Shown here piece after piece: positions 16,961 through 25,547 of a stretch of DNA of 33,158 bases. Position 1 is the first letter of the stretch, and each line of letters starts with the position of its first letter. Below the pieces are notes generated by a model. The model was not told the DNA's origin. It ran no database searches and was given only the letters and a program-made list of their open reading frames with translations. The stretch comes from Nocardia takedensis NBRC 100417 (lineage in GTDB: Bacteria; Actinomycetota; Actinomycetes; Mycobacteriales; Mycobacteriaceae). The position numbers and the translations under genes are program-made. The stretch is from contig NZ_BAGG01000051.1 in assembly GCF_000308695.1 (NCBI RefSeq), positions 1 to 33,158 of the forward strand. The letters are read 5' to 3'.

Positions 16961-19930
16961 GTGAAGTTGAGTGCGAAGGATATGGCGAGTTCGGTACGGC
17001 GGTTGATGTCCACCGCCCAGAACGGGCTCGAGGTCATCCGCTTCGGCGGGCTGACCAACGACGTCGTCTCGTCGCCGTTCGAGGTGGTCGAACGCAGACG
17101 CATGTACCGGTTGCGCCACTACTTCCCCGACGACGTCCCCGCCGCCCCCGCGCGCGAGGGCGAACAGCGCCCCGTCGCCCTGCTGGTCCCGCCGCTGATG
17201 GTCAACGCCGACATCTGGGACGTCAACGCCGAGGACGGCGCGGTCGGCATCCTGCACCGCGGCGGCGTGGACTGCTGGGTGGTCGACTTCGGCTCGCCCG
17301 CCACCGAGGAGGGCGGCTGGCAGCGCGACCTGGCCGACCACGTGCTGGCCGTGGACGCCGCCATCGACGCGGTCTGCGAGGCGACCGGAGCGCCCGTGCA
17401 CCTCATGGGCTACTCCCAGGGCGGCATGTTCGCCTACCAGACCGCCGCCTACCGCTACGGCAAGGGCGTGGCCAGCATCGTGACCTTCGGCAGCCCGGTC
17501 GACATCGTCGCGGGCATGCCGTTCGGGCTGCCCTACGGGTTGGTCTCCGACGTCGCCGATTTCCTGGCCGACCACGTCGTCACCCGGTTGCCGATCACCG
17601 ATTCGATGGTCCGACTCGGTTTCCAGATGCTCGACCCGGTCAAGACCGCCAAGTCCCGCATCGATTTCCTGCGCCAACTGCACGACCGCGAGGCCCTGCT
17701 GCCCAAGGAACGCCAGCGCCGATTCCTCAACAGCGACGGCTGGGTCGGCTACGCCGGTCCTGCGGCGGCCGATCTGCTCAAGCAGTTCGTGGCGCACAAT
17801 CGGATGATGTTGGGCGGGTTCGTGATCCGCGACCACCCGATCTCGCTGGCCGAGTTGAAGTGCCCGATCCTCGCGGTGCTGGGCGAGGTCGACGACATCG
17901 GCCAGCCCGCCGCGGTGCGCGGCATCGTGCGCGCGGCCCCGAACGCCGAGGTGTACGAGGCAAGCCTGGTCGCGGGCCATTTCGGTCTGGTCGCGGGCAG
18001 TACCGCGAGCAACGTCACCTGGCCGCTGGTGCGCGAGTGGATCGACTGGCTGGACCGGGGTCGCCCGCTGCCCGCCGAGATCTCCCGGATGACCGAACAC
18101 GTCGCCTCGACGGGCCCGCGCACCGCCGCGACCCGTGTCGTGCACACGGCCGCCACCCTCGCCGAGGCGGGCGCGGGGTTCGGCAAGGTCATCGAGACCG
18201 TCGCCAACAACACCGTGCGCGGGTCGGTCGAACTCGCGGGCGAGGCCGCCCGCGCGCTGCCCCGCCTGACCAGGCTGGGCATGATCCAGCCCGGCACCAG
18301 GATCTCGCTGGGCAGGCTGATCTCCGAACAGGCCCGCCGCGCCCCCTTGCGCGAATGCTTCCTGTTCGACGACCGCGTGCACACCAACGCCGCCGTCGAC
18401 GCCCGCATCGACAACGTGGTGCGCGGCCTGATCTCGGTGGGCATCCGGCCCGCCGCGCGCGTCGCCGTCGTCATGGAGACCCGCCCGAGCGCGCTGGCCG
18501 CGGTCGCCGCGCTCTCGCGCCTGGGCGCGGTGGCGGTGCTGCTGGCCCCCGGCAGCGAACTGGAACGCGCACTGGCGGCCACCGGCGCGCAGACCATCAT
18601 CGCCGACCCCGAGAACGCCCGGCACGCCGCCGACACCGGCGCCCGCGTGCTGGTGCTCGGCGGCGGCGCGACCCGCACCCTCGACATCGCCACCGGCGAC
18701 CGGTTGATCGATCTCGAGCGCGTCGACCCGGCCGCGGTGCGTCTGCCCGCCTGGTACCGGCCCGATCCCGGCCGCGCGCGAGAACTGGCTTTCGTCCTGG
18801 TCACCGGCACCGGCGACCGGCTCGAGACCAAATACATCACCAACCACCGCTGGGCGCTGTCGGCGTTCGGCACCGCGACCTCGGCCGATCTGGGTCGCCG
18901 CGACACCGTCTACTGCCTGGCGCCGCTGCACCACTCCTCGGGGCTGCTGGTCAGCCTGGGCGGCGCGATCGCGGGCGGCAGTCGGATCGCGTTGGCGCGC
19001 TCGCTGGACCCGGCCCGCTTCGGCGAGGAGGTGCACCGCTACGGCGTCACGGTGGTCACCTACACCTGGACGATGCTGCGCGACATCCTCGACGCCGAGG
19101 TGTTCCCCGCCGGGCACGCCCACCCGATCCGGTTGTTCATCGGCTCCGGCATGCCCGCGGGCCTGTGGCGGCGCACCACCGAACAGTTCGAGCCCGCCCG
19201 GGTCCTCGAGTTCTACGCCTCCATCGAGGGCGACGTGGTGCTGGCCAACGTGACCGGCGCCAAGGCGGGCTGCAAGGGCAGGCCCATGCCGGGCACCGCC
19301 CGCGTCGAACTGGTCGCCTACGACCCGGTCACCGAGCAGATCCGCGTCGACGAATCCGGTTTCGCGCGCCGCTGCCTCGACAACGAGGTGGGCCTGCTGA
19401 TCGGCCGCGCCGCCGACGGCGTCGACCTGTCCGCGGGCGGTCTGCGCGGGGTGTTCGCCGCGGGCGACGCCTGGATGCCCACCGAGAACCTGTTCCGCCG
19501 CGACAGCGACGGGGACTACTGGTTGGTCGACCGCACCGACACCGTCATCAAGACCGCGCGCGGCCCGGTGTTCACCCAGCCGATCGTGGACATCCTCAAC
19601 GACATCACCGCCGTCGACCTCGAGGTCGCCTACGGCCTTCCGGTGGACGGGGGCGTCCTGGCGGTGGCGGCGGTCAGTGTGCGGGCTGGTCACCGATTGA
19701 CCCGCGAGGACGTCACCGAGGCCGCGCGGGCCCTGCCGCCGTCGCAGCGCCCCGATCTGGTCTACGTGGTGGACGAGATCCCGCGCAGCGCCACCTACCG
19801 GCCCTCGACCCGCGCGGTCCAGGCGCAGGGCCGTCCCGCGCCCGGCCCGGACACGTGGTGGTACCGCCGCGCGACCGACACCTACGAGATCCTCACCGAG
19901 GACAAGGCGAGGACGCTGCTGGGGGAGTGA
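16961..19930 (+). CDS. Two-module protein: PhaC-like alpha/beta hydrolase fused to acyl-adenylate ligase (FadD-like)
   Basis: A 989-aa cytosolic-looking protein. Module one (about 1-385) is an alpha/beta hydrolase resembling class III PHA synthases, with nucleophile Ser152 in GYSQGG, likely Asp311 in GEVDDI and His340 in AGHFGL. Module two (about 440-985) is an ANL-superfamily fold with YASIEG (752-757) and the ATP-binding Asp836 in AGDAWMPTENLFRRD. Two hallmark sites are degenerate. The usual TSGTTG-x-P-K loop reads TGTGDRLETK at 615-624, and the C-terminal catalytic lysine position appears to be Arg947 (SATYRP). Similar bi-modular proteins occur in mycobacteria under the label acyl-CoA synthetase. 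GTG 16961 follows GGGAG by 5 nt; the frame extends to 16892 without a ribosome site. Substrate unknown. Confidence 0.85.
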   Translation: MKLSAKDMASSVRRLMSTAQNGLEVIRFGGLTNDVVSSPFEVVERRRMYRLRHYFPDDVPAAPAREGEQRPVALLVPPLMVNADIWDVNAEDGAVGILHRGGVDCWVVDFGSPATEEGGWQRDLADHVLAVDAAIDAVCEATGAPVHLMGYSQGGMFAYQTAAYRYGKGVASIVTFGSPVDIVAGMPFGLPYGLVSDVADFLADHVVTRLPITDSMVRLGFQMLDPVKTAKSRIDFLRQLHDREALLPKERQRRFLNSDGWVGYAGPAAADLLKQFVAHNRMMLGGFVIRDHPISLAELKCPILAVLGEVDDIGQPAAVRGIVRAAPNAEVYEASLVAGHFGLVAGSTASNVTWPLVREWIDWLDRGRPLPAEISRMTEHVASTGPRTAATRVVHTAATLAEAGAGFGKVIETVANNTVRGSVELAGEAARALPRLTRLGMIQPGTRISLGRLISEQARRAPLRECFLFDDRVHTNAAVDARIDNVVRGLISVGIRPAARVAVVMETRPSALAAVAALSRLGAVAVLLAPGSELERALAATGAQTIIADPENARHAADTGARVLVLGGGATRTLDIATGDRLIDLERVDPAAVRLPAWYRPDPGRARELAFVLVTGTGDRLETKYITNHRWALSAFGTATSADLGRRDTVYCLAPLHHSSGLLVSLGGAIAGGSRIALARSLDPARFGEEVHRYGVTVVTYTWTMLRDILDAEVFPAGHAHPIRLFIGSGMPAGLWRRTTEQFEPARVLEFYASIEGDVVLANVTGAKAGCKGRPMPGTARVELVAYDPVTEQIRVDESGFARRCLDNEVGLLIGRAADGVDLSAGGLRGVFAAGDAWMPTENLFRRDSDGDYWLVDRTDTVIKTARGPVFTQPIVDILNDITAVDLEVAYGLPVDGGVLAVAAVSVRAGHRLTREDVTEAARALPPSQRPDLVYVVDEIPRSATYRPSTRAVQAQGRPAPGPDTWWYRRATDTYEILTEDKARTLLGE

Positions 19931-19945
19931 GCCGGCGTCCGCGAG

Positions 19946-19968
19946 CGCGCCCGCCGCGCGCGGGCGCG
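19946..19968 (+). terminator. GC-rich hairpin after the hydrolase-ligase gene
   Basis: CGCGCCCGC (19946-19954) and GCGGGCGCG (19960-19968) form a 9-bp stem with a 5-nt loop, 15 nt after the stop codon. No U-tract follows. Confidence 0.55.
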
Positions 19969-20067
19969 GCACCGGAGGCGTTGTCCGACAACGGCTTCGA
20001 CGCGGCCCTCGATAACGGATCGACCAGCGAAGACCGGTATCGATGTGCCGATGTCCGATCTCGCACG

Positions 20068-20073
20068 TAGCAT
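20068..20073 (+). promoter_or_regulatory. Putative -10 element for the small methyltransferase gene
   Basis: TAGCAT at 20068-20073 ends 8 nt before GTG 20082, compatible with a leaderless transcript. No -35 is evident. Confidence 0.35.
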
Positions 20074-20081
20074 CCGTCGGT

Positions 20082-20687
20082 GTGAGTGCGAGCGTCATCT
20101 ACCACAACCGGACCACCTACGAACTACTCATGCGTGGTCTCTACGGGCGGCACTACGGTGCCCGCTACCGGGCCATCGCCGAGTTGATCCCCGACGGCGC
20201 CGACGTGGTGGACGTGTGCTGTGGTCCCGCGACCCTCTACACCGGGTACCTGCGCGACAAAGGGGTCGACTACACCGGCCTCGACCTGAACGAAGGCTTC
20301 ATCGCCCGGCTCACCGAGGCGGGCGGCACGGGGCGGGTGTGGAACGCCCACGCCGCCGACCCGCTGCCCGCCGCCGACCACCTGCTCATGCAGGCCAGCC
20401 TCTACCACTTCCTGCCCGATCCCACGCCGGTCATCGACCGCATGCTCGCCGCCGCGCGCGACCAGGTGATCATCGCCGAACCGGTCCGCAACCTCGCCTC
20501 CAGCGACAACAAGGTGCTCGCCGCGGTGGCCCGCCGCTTCACCGACGCGGGGGAGGGCGCCGAGGAACACCGCTTCACCGAACCCACCCTCGACGCGCTG
20601 ATGCGCGGCTACGGCGACCGGGTCGTGCGGCGGCAACTCATCGCGGGCGGGCGCGAGAAGCTCTACGTCCTGTCGGCAGGAGCCTGA
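20082..20687 (+). CDS. Class I SAM-dependent methyltransferase, substrate unknown
   Basis: A 201-aa, soluble Rossmann methyltransferase. Motif I is VVDVCCGPA at residues 42-50, with an acidic residue for the SAM ribose at Asp67 (GLDLN). The strand 4 region is ADHLLMQASLYHFLPDP, after which the usual post-core helices follow. GTG 20082 is preferred because a -10-like TAGCAT would start the transcript next to it and the protein then begins shortly before the conserved core. A longer in-frame start at 20043 would add 13 residues lacking family character. It is convergent with the sugar aminotransferase gene, 9 nt away. Methylation of an amino sugar or a glycolipid is a reasonable guess from context only. 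Confidence 0.8.
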   Translation: MSASVIYHNRTTYELLMRGLYGRHYGARYRAIAELIPDGADVVDVCCGPATLYTGYLRDKGVDYTGLDLNEGFIARLTEAGGTGRVWNAHAADPLPAADHLLMQASLYHFLPDPTPVIDRMLAAARDQVIIAEPVRNLASSDNKVLAAVARRFTDAGEGAEEHRFTEPTLDALMRGYGDRVVRRQLIAGGREKLYVLSAGA

Positions 20688-20696
20688 CCCGAAGCG

Positions 20697-21836
20697 CTAG
20701 ACCTGGAAGGCGGTGACCGCGTCGACCACCCGGTCGACCTGGTCGTCGCCGAGCGCGGGCCACAGCGGCAACCGCAGCACCGTCGCCGAGAATTCGGCGC
20801 TGCGCGCGCACCGCACCGGCGTGCGTCCCAGCTTCAGACCCGCCGGACTCGAATCCAGCGGAATGTAGTGGAACGGCGCGGAGATGCCGCGCGTGGCCAA
20901 GTGCGCGATCAGATCGTCGCGACGCTGCTCGGTCGGAGTGCGCAGGTAGTACAGGTGCGCGGTGTGTTCGCGATCGGCGGGCACGTGCATCAACCGCACG
21001 TCGTTGCGCGCGGCCCAGTCGGGCAGCGCGGCGGCGTAGGCGTCCCACACCCGGTGCCGACCGGCCTGGATGAGATCGAACTCGTCGAGTTGCGCGTCCA
21101 GCACCGCGGCGTTCAACTCGCTGGGCAGATAGCTCGAGCCGATGTCCTGCCAGGAGTACTTGTCGACCGCGCCGCGCAGGAAACGGGCCCGGTCGGTGCC
21201 CTTCTCCCGGATGATCTCCGCGCGCGCCATCAGGATCTCGTCGGTGAGCAGCAGCGCGCCGCCCTCGCCGCAGTGCACGTTCTTGGTGTCGTGGAAGCTC
21301 AGCGTGCCCATCGTGCCGATGGCGCCCAGCTTGCGTCCGCGCCACGAGCCGCCGAGACCGTGGGCGTTGTCCTCCACGATCGCGAACCCGTGCGCGTCGG
21401 CCAGATCCTGCAGACCCGCCATATCCGCGGCGACGCCGCCGTAGTGGATGACGACCACGGCCTTGGTGCGCGGGGTGATCACCGCGGCGACCGCCGCCGG
21501 GTCGAGATTGCCCGTCTCGGGATCGATGTCGGCGAACACGCAGGTCGCCCCGCGCAGCGCCATCGAGGTCGCCGTGGAGGTGAAGGCGAAACTCGGGACG
21601 ATCACCTCGTCGTCGGGACCGAGTTCGAGCAGCAGGCCCGCCATCTCCAGCGCCGAGGTGCACGAGGTGGTCAACAAGGCGTGCGGCGCGCCGGTGATGG
21701 TCTTCAGCTTCGCGGTCGCCGCCGCCGTGAACGGGCCGTCGCCGTGACTGTGATCGGAGGCCAGCACGGCCCCGAGGTTGGCGAGTTCGTTGCGCGCCCG
21801 GTACGGACGGCTGAAGATGACGCGGTCGGTGCTCAA
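20697..21836 (-). CDS. dTDP-4-amino-4,6-dideoxygalactose transaminase (WecE/RffA-type DegT/DnrJ/EryC1/StrS aminotransferase)
   Basis: A PLP enzyme expected to aminate dTDP-4-keto-6-deoxyglucose to dTDP-4-amino-4,6-dideoxygalactose (Fuc4N), with glutamate as donor. The 379-aa protein resembles E. coli WecE throughout: TTSCTSALEMAGLLL, VPSFAFTSTA, the PLP-aspartate segment IVEDNAHG, the PLP lysine Lys185 in SFHDTKN, the REKGTDRARF segment, and FHYIPLDSSPAG. The start appears to be TTG at 21836, preceded by AGGGGGA and 14 nt after the stop of the glycosyltransferase gene, which makes these a two-gene unit. The exact nucleotide sugar is an inference from the WecE-like subfamily; related enzymes make other 4-amino sugars. 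Confidence 0.87.
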   Translation of the reverse strand: MSTDRVIFSRPYRARNELANLGAVLASDHSHGDGPFTAAATAKLKTITGAPHALLTTSCTSALEMAGLLLELGPDDEVIVPSFAFTSTATSMALRGATCVFADIDPETGNLDPAAVAAVITPRTKAVVVIHYGGVAADMAGLQDLADAHGFAIVEDNAHGLGGSWRGRKLGAIGTMGTLSFHDTKNVHCGEGGALLLTDEILMARAEIIREKGTDRARFLRGAVDKYSWQDIGSSYLPSELNAAVLDAQLDEFDLIQAGRHRVWDAYAAALPDWAARNDVRLMHVPADREHTAHLYYLRTPTEQRRDDLIAHLATRGISAPFHYIPLDSSPAGLKLGRTPVRCARSAEFSATVLRLPLWPALGDDQVDRVVDAVTAFQV

Positions 21837-21850
21837 ACCCGTCGATCCCC

Positions 21851-22969
21851 CTACTGGCTGAGGTTGGTGGACAATTCGCGCGGGGGCGCGGGTTGGGCCG
21901 CGTCCGCCGTCACGGAGGCTACCCCCGGATCCCGGCTCTCCGCCGGGCGAGGGGTCGGCGTGCGCACCGTCAGGTACAGCGGTTTGCCGACCAGGATGTG
22001 CAGCGCGACGCCGAGATATTCGGCGATCAGGCCGAGGGAGAACAGCACCGCCCCGGAACACAGCAGCAGCACCACGATCGTCGAGGCCCAGCCTTCGGGG
22101 GCCCAATCGTCGGTGCTCAGCGCCTCGTAGACGACGACGCCCGCCATGATCACACCGCCCAGCGCCAGGGTGACCCCGAGCATGCTCACCAGGCGCAGGC
22201 CGCGGGTGCCGCTGCACAGCACCATCTTCCAGAACAGCGAGAACAGGCGGCGGTAGTTGTAGCCGGATTCCTCGCGGCCCTCCGCGCGCAGTCGCACCGG
22301 CACCTGCGCCACCCGGCCCACCACCCAGGTCAGCGCGACGTCGAGGTAGACGCCGTTGGAGGCGACCTCGGCGAGTTGGCGGCCGATGTCGCCGCGGATG
22401 AGGCGGTAGCTCTCGAATCGGGTCGAGTCCGGGAAAGCGAAGATCGTGGCCAGCACCAGCTTGGCCCCGCGCGAGGTGAGGTTGCGCAGCAGACCGTGCG
22501 GACGGGTGTTGCTCGGCTTGGAGTAGACGAGGTCGGCGCGTTCGGCCAGCGCCGCGTCCAGGAATTCGCCGATGAAGGCGGGATCGTGCTGGCCGTCCTC
22601 GTCCATGGTGACGATCCAGTCCCCGCGCGCCGCCGCCATGCCCGCGATGGTGGCCGCGTCCTGCCCGAAGTTGCGGCTGAGCCAGACCGTGCGGACCTCG
22701 GGGTAGGTCCGTGCCAACTCCAGAAGCACCACATCGGAACGGTCGGGGCCGTTGTCGTGGACCAGCACGATCTCCTCGACCAGGAACGGCGCACCCGACG
22801 GAGTCCGCGCCTGGGCCGTCATCTCGTGCAGTTCGGCGACCAGCGCGCCGATGGTGTCCTCGCCCCGGTACACCGGCACCACCACCGACACCGCGTGCGG
22901 CCGGTCCACGCCGGGCAGACCGCGATCGTCCGCGGCGGGACGGGAGGAACGAGGGGAGGGAATCGGCAT
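21851..22969 (-). CDS. Polyprenyl-phosphate glycosyltransferase (GT2, DPM1/ArnC/CsbB type) with two C-terminal membrane helices
   Basis: A 372-aa, membrane-anchored GT2 enzyme that would move a sugar from a nucleotide donor to a polyprenyl phosphate on the cytoplasmic face. The GT-A catalytic domain spans about 27-250, with VVVPVYRGEDTI at the start, the metal/nucleotide segment DEDGQHDP at 123-130, and the ESGYNYRRLFSLFWKM region before the membrane. Helices at about 261-283 and 296-325 match the architecture of ArnC, CsbB and GtrB. It is divergent from the first YfhO gene and co-oriented with the WecE-like aminotransferase, so the transferred sugar is probably an amino sugar. ATG 22969 lacks a clear ribosome site, so the start is less certain. 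Confidence 0.88.
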   Translation of the reverse strand: MPIPSPRSSRPAADDRGLPGVDRPHAVSVVVPVYRGEDTIGALVAELHEMTAQARTPSGAPFLVEEIVLVHDNGPDRSDVVLLELARTYPEVRTVWLSRNFGQDAATIAGMAAARGDWIVTMDEDGQHDPAFIGEFLDAALAERADLVYSKPSNTRPHGLLRNLTSRGAKLVLATIFAFPDSTRFESYRLIRGDIGRQLAEVASNGVYLDVALTWVVGRVAQVPVRLRAEGREESGYNYRRLFSLFWKMVLCSGTRGLRLVSMLGVTLALGGVIMAGVVVYEALSTDDWAPEGWASTIVVLLLCSGAVLFSLGLIAEYLGVALHILVGKPLYLTVRTPTPRPAESRDPGVASVTADAAQPAPPRELSTNLSQ

Positions 22970-23133
22970 CAGCTGGATCGACTTTCGAAGACGGTGCGTG
23001 CCGGAATATCCGCTGCACAGCGGAGCCCCGAGCCGCGGTGAACTCTAGCACGGGGCCGAGGGCGGATTCCGGAGCCGGACATCACACCATCATCATGGCC
23101 GCCCGCGCCGATGCCAAGCCGACCGCGTGTCTG

Positions 23134-23139
23134 TAGGGT
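23134..23139 (+). promoter_or_regulatory. Putative -10 element of the first YfhO-like gene
   Basis: TAGGGT at 23134-23139 lies 9 nt before GTG 23149. The same hexamer and a similar downstream CTCGTG occur before the second YfhO-like gene, so the promoter region looks duplicated with the gene. Confidence 0.45.
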
Positions 23140-23148
23140 TTGGATCTC

Positions 23149-25464
23149 GTGACGGATAGTGCAGTACCGAGGACGACGCTCGACGGGGTCGCCGAGGCGT
23201 CCCGGGAGGTCGTTCCCGCTCCCGATCCGAATGCGGCGCGGCGGGATTCGCGACGCGAAGTCCTGCGGTGGACCGTCGTCACCGTCCTGGGCGTGATCGC
23301 GGGTTACGCGGCGGTGCTGCTGGCCAACGCGCGCCACTATTTCACCGACGACACCGAGTCCCAGTACACCGCGCTGTGGGTGGGTCTCGGACGTTCGCTG
23401 CGCGAGGGCGTCTTCCCGGTCATGGTCCCCGAACAGTGGATGTCCGGGAACAACACCATGGACGACGCGGGCTTGTTCAACCCGCCGCAGTTGCTGATCG
23501 ACCTCATCGCGCCCTCGGTGGACAACGTCGCGCTCTACGCGACCCTGGTCAAGCTGATCTTCGCGATCATCGCCGCGACCGGCGTCTACCGGATCGGTCT
23601 GGCCTACGGCGGCTCCCCGGCTTGGTCGGCGGTGGCGGGCATCGCCTTCCCGCTCTCGGGCTTCTTCCTGTTCTTCGATCAGGCCAGCTGGATGACCGCG
23701 CTGACCGGCACCGCGTGGCTGGTGCACGCGTGGGCCTCCGCGGTCCGCTACACGCGCGGGCGGTCCGGGCCGATTCCGGTCTTCGTCTTCCTCTATCTCT
23801 GCATCTCGACGCAGTACATCTTCCCGGCGGTCGAGGCCGCGCTCATGCTGCTCGCGGTCGCCGTGGGCGAGTTGGTGTACCAGCGCAAGTGGCAGCCGGT
23901 CCTGCGGTTGACCCTGGTCTCGGCCTGCGCGGGGCTGGCCGGTCTGCTCACCTTCCTGCCGAGCATGCTCTCGGCCAAGGTGACCTGGCGCGGCACCGCC
24001 CAGATCATCAACGACCAGTTCCTGACGGTGCCGTGGTCGGAATCGCTGAACGCGAGCCTGCCCAGTTCGCTGCCCGCCTTCACCTCGTGGTGGGGGTACG
24101 TGCAGCCGATGCCGGTCACCTATATCGCGTGGTTCCTGATCCCCGCGCTCGCCTTCGTGGACTGGGGTCGCGCGCGGACCGCGTGGCGCGAGTTCGTCGC
24201 GGTCGGGCTGTTCTCGATCATGATGCTGATGTGGACCGCCGGGCCGGGCTCGGTCGGTCCGCTGCGCTGGCCGGTGCGGGTGCTGCCGATGCTGGCGATC
24301 GGTCTGCTCGTGCTGGTCTGCCTGCTGCTCGGCCGCTACGGCACCCTGCGCGACATCAAGGGCCGGGCCATCGCCGCCGCGGTCCTGATCGGCCTGCTGT
24401 GGGTGCGCACCTTCTCCGCCGACCCGCACGACGTGCTCTGGCACGTGCTGGCCGCGGCGGTGGTCGCCGCGCTGGTCGCCGCGGTCGTGTGGCTGGCGGC
24501 GAACAAGGGGATCGCGGCGGCCTGCGCCCTGACCATCGTGGCCATGTTCCCGATCGCCTACTTCCAGGTCGAGGCGGCCCAGCCCACCCCGATGTCGTGG
24601 AATCTGCCCGCCCAGCGCTCGGAGGCGATGGCGAAATTCCCCGACTTCACCGGCACCACCATCCAGTTGGGCGACCGCGGCCTGCTCGGCCCGCAGGACA
24701 AGAGCATCGACGCGGGCTACGGCTCGCTGGTCTTCGGCAACTACGCCAGGGCGCTGGAACAGGACTACGTCAACGGCTACACCCCGACCGGCCACTTCTA
24801 CTTCGGCGAGCTGACCTGCATGCGCTGGGACAGCAGCGTCTGCCCGGATGCCTACCGTCGCATGTTCGCCCCCGAGCCGACCACCGGACTGCCGCTGGTC
24901 GACCTGATGAAACTGGACCGGGTGGTGCTGCAACGGGCGCTGTTCCCCGACGCGGTGAACCAGCCCGCGCCCGACGGCTGGAAGTGGGTCGACTATCCCG
25001 GTCACGAGAAGTACATCGCGGTCCTCGAACGCGAGGGCGGTCCGGTCTCGACGGTGAACGGGCGCGTCTCCCACACCGACAAGGTGCAGGCGGTCTCGCT
25101 GTCGGAGACCGACACCACCAGTCGGGTGCGAGTCACCTCCGCCGAGGGCGGCAAGGTGGTCTTCGCCCGTCTGGGTTGGCCGGGCTACCGGGTCACCCTG
25201 AACGGGAAACCGCTCGACATCACGACTGTCGCCAAGTCTTTCGTCGCCGTACAGATCCCGCCCGGGACCAATGCCGCCGAACTCGAACTGACCTGGCGTC
25301 CGCCGGGGTGGAAGATCGGCATCGCGACCATGGTCGCGGGTCTGGCGGGTCTCGGCGTCCTCCAGTGGCTCTGGGTGCGCTCGCGCCGGCGCGACACCGA
25401 CGGCGAGGCCCCGGATTCCGCGCCTAACGCACCGGAGCGCGCGCTCGCCGACGCGGTGTCCTGA
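23149..25464 (+). CDS. YfhO-family membrane glycosyltransferase (GT-C type), copy 1
   Basis: A 771-aa integral membrane protein with about a dozen helices. The cytoplasmic N-terminus is followed by a first helix (about 40-60) and a large extracytoplasmic loop with the acidic DDTESQY segment. The C-terminal soluble beta domain includes FARLGWPGYRVTLNGKPLD and a last helix near 710-735. YfhO proteins transfer sugars from polyprenyl-phosphate donors to outer cell-envelope acceptors. GTG 23149 was chosen because a -10-like TAGGGT precedes it closely; a TTG at 23140 is in frame. It is the first of a tandem pair, 83 nt before copy 2, and shares with it a 221-bp patch of near-identity. The acceptor is unknown. 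Confidence 0.83.
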   Translation: MTDSAVPRTTLDGVAEASREVVPAPDPNAARRDSRREVLRWTVVTVLGVIAGYAAVLLANARHYFTDDTESQYTALWVGLGRSLREGVFPVMVPEQWMSGNNTMDDAGLFNPPQLLIDLIAPSVDNVALYATLVKLIFAIIAATGVYRIGLAYGGSPAWSAVAGIAFPLSGFFLFFDQASWMTALTGTAWLVHAWASAVRYTRGRSGPIPVFVFLYLCISTQYIFPAVEAALMLLAVAVGELVYQRKWQPVLRLTLVSACAGLAGLLTFLPSMLSAKVTWRGTAQIINDQFLTVPWSESLNASLPSSLPAFTSWWGYVQPMPVTYIAWFLIPALAFVDWGRARTAWREFVAVGLFSIMMLMWTAGPGSVGPLRWPVRVLPMLAIGLLVLVCLLLGRYGTLRDIKGRAIAAAVLIGLLWVRTFSADPHDVLWHVLAAAVVAALVAAVVWLAANKGIAAACALTIVAMFPIAYFQVEAAQPTPMSWNLPAQRSEAMAKFPDFTGTTIQLGDRGLLGPQDKSIDAGYGSLVFGNYARALEQDYVNGYTPTGHFYFGELTCMRWDSSVCPDAYRRMFAPEPTTGLPLVDLMKLDRVVLQRALFPDAVNQPAPDGWKWVDYPGHEKYIAVLEREGGPVSTVNGRVSHTDKVQAVSLSETDTTSRVRVTSAEGGKVVFARLGWPGYRVTLNGKPLDITTVAKSFVAVQIPPGTNAAELELTWRPPGWKIGIATMVAGLAGLGVLQWLWVRSRRRDTDGEAPDSAPNAPERALADAVS
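23957..24177 (+). repeat. Near-identical 221-bp segment shared with second YfhO gene (copy 1 side)
   Basis: This segment matches 26278-26498 with about 8 differences by eye, including 93 consecutive identical bases (24085-24177 and 26406-26498). Flanking parts of the two genes differ far more, at synonymous sites too. Confidence 0.8.
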
Positions 25465-25532
25465 GCGCGGCCCCCGCCCGGCGGGAGACCGCCCGGTCCG
25501 CGACCTGCGGCGGGCGATCCGCGCGGCGGCGG

Positions 25533-25538
25533 TAGGGT
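25533..25538 (+). promoter_or_regulatory. Putative -10 element of the second YfhO-like gene
   Basis: TAGGGT at 25533-25538 lies 9 nt before GTG 25548, the same hexamer and spacing as before copy 1. Confidence 0.45.
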
Positions 25539-25547
25539 CTGTGACTC

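Noticed and set aside
20043..20081. Upstream ATG start for the small methyltransferase (adding 13 residues)
   Set aside because: The added residues are Cys-rich and unlike the family, and a -10-like hexamer lies within that stretch.
16874..20098. A 1074-codon minus-strand open frame antisense to the hydrolase-ligase gene
   Set aside because: Its translation is a Val/Gly/Asp/Arg-rich low-complexity shadow typical of the complementary frame of a high-GC gene, with no domain. The plus-strand protein has clear motifs throughout.
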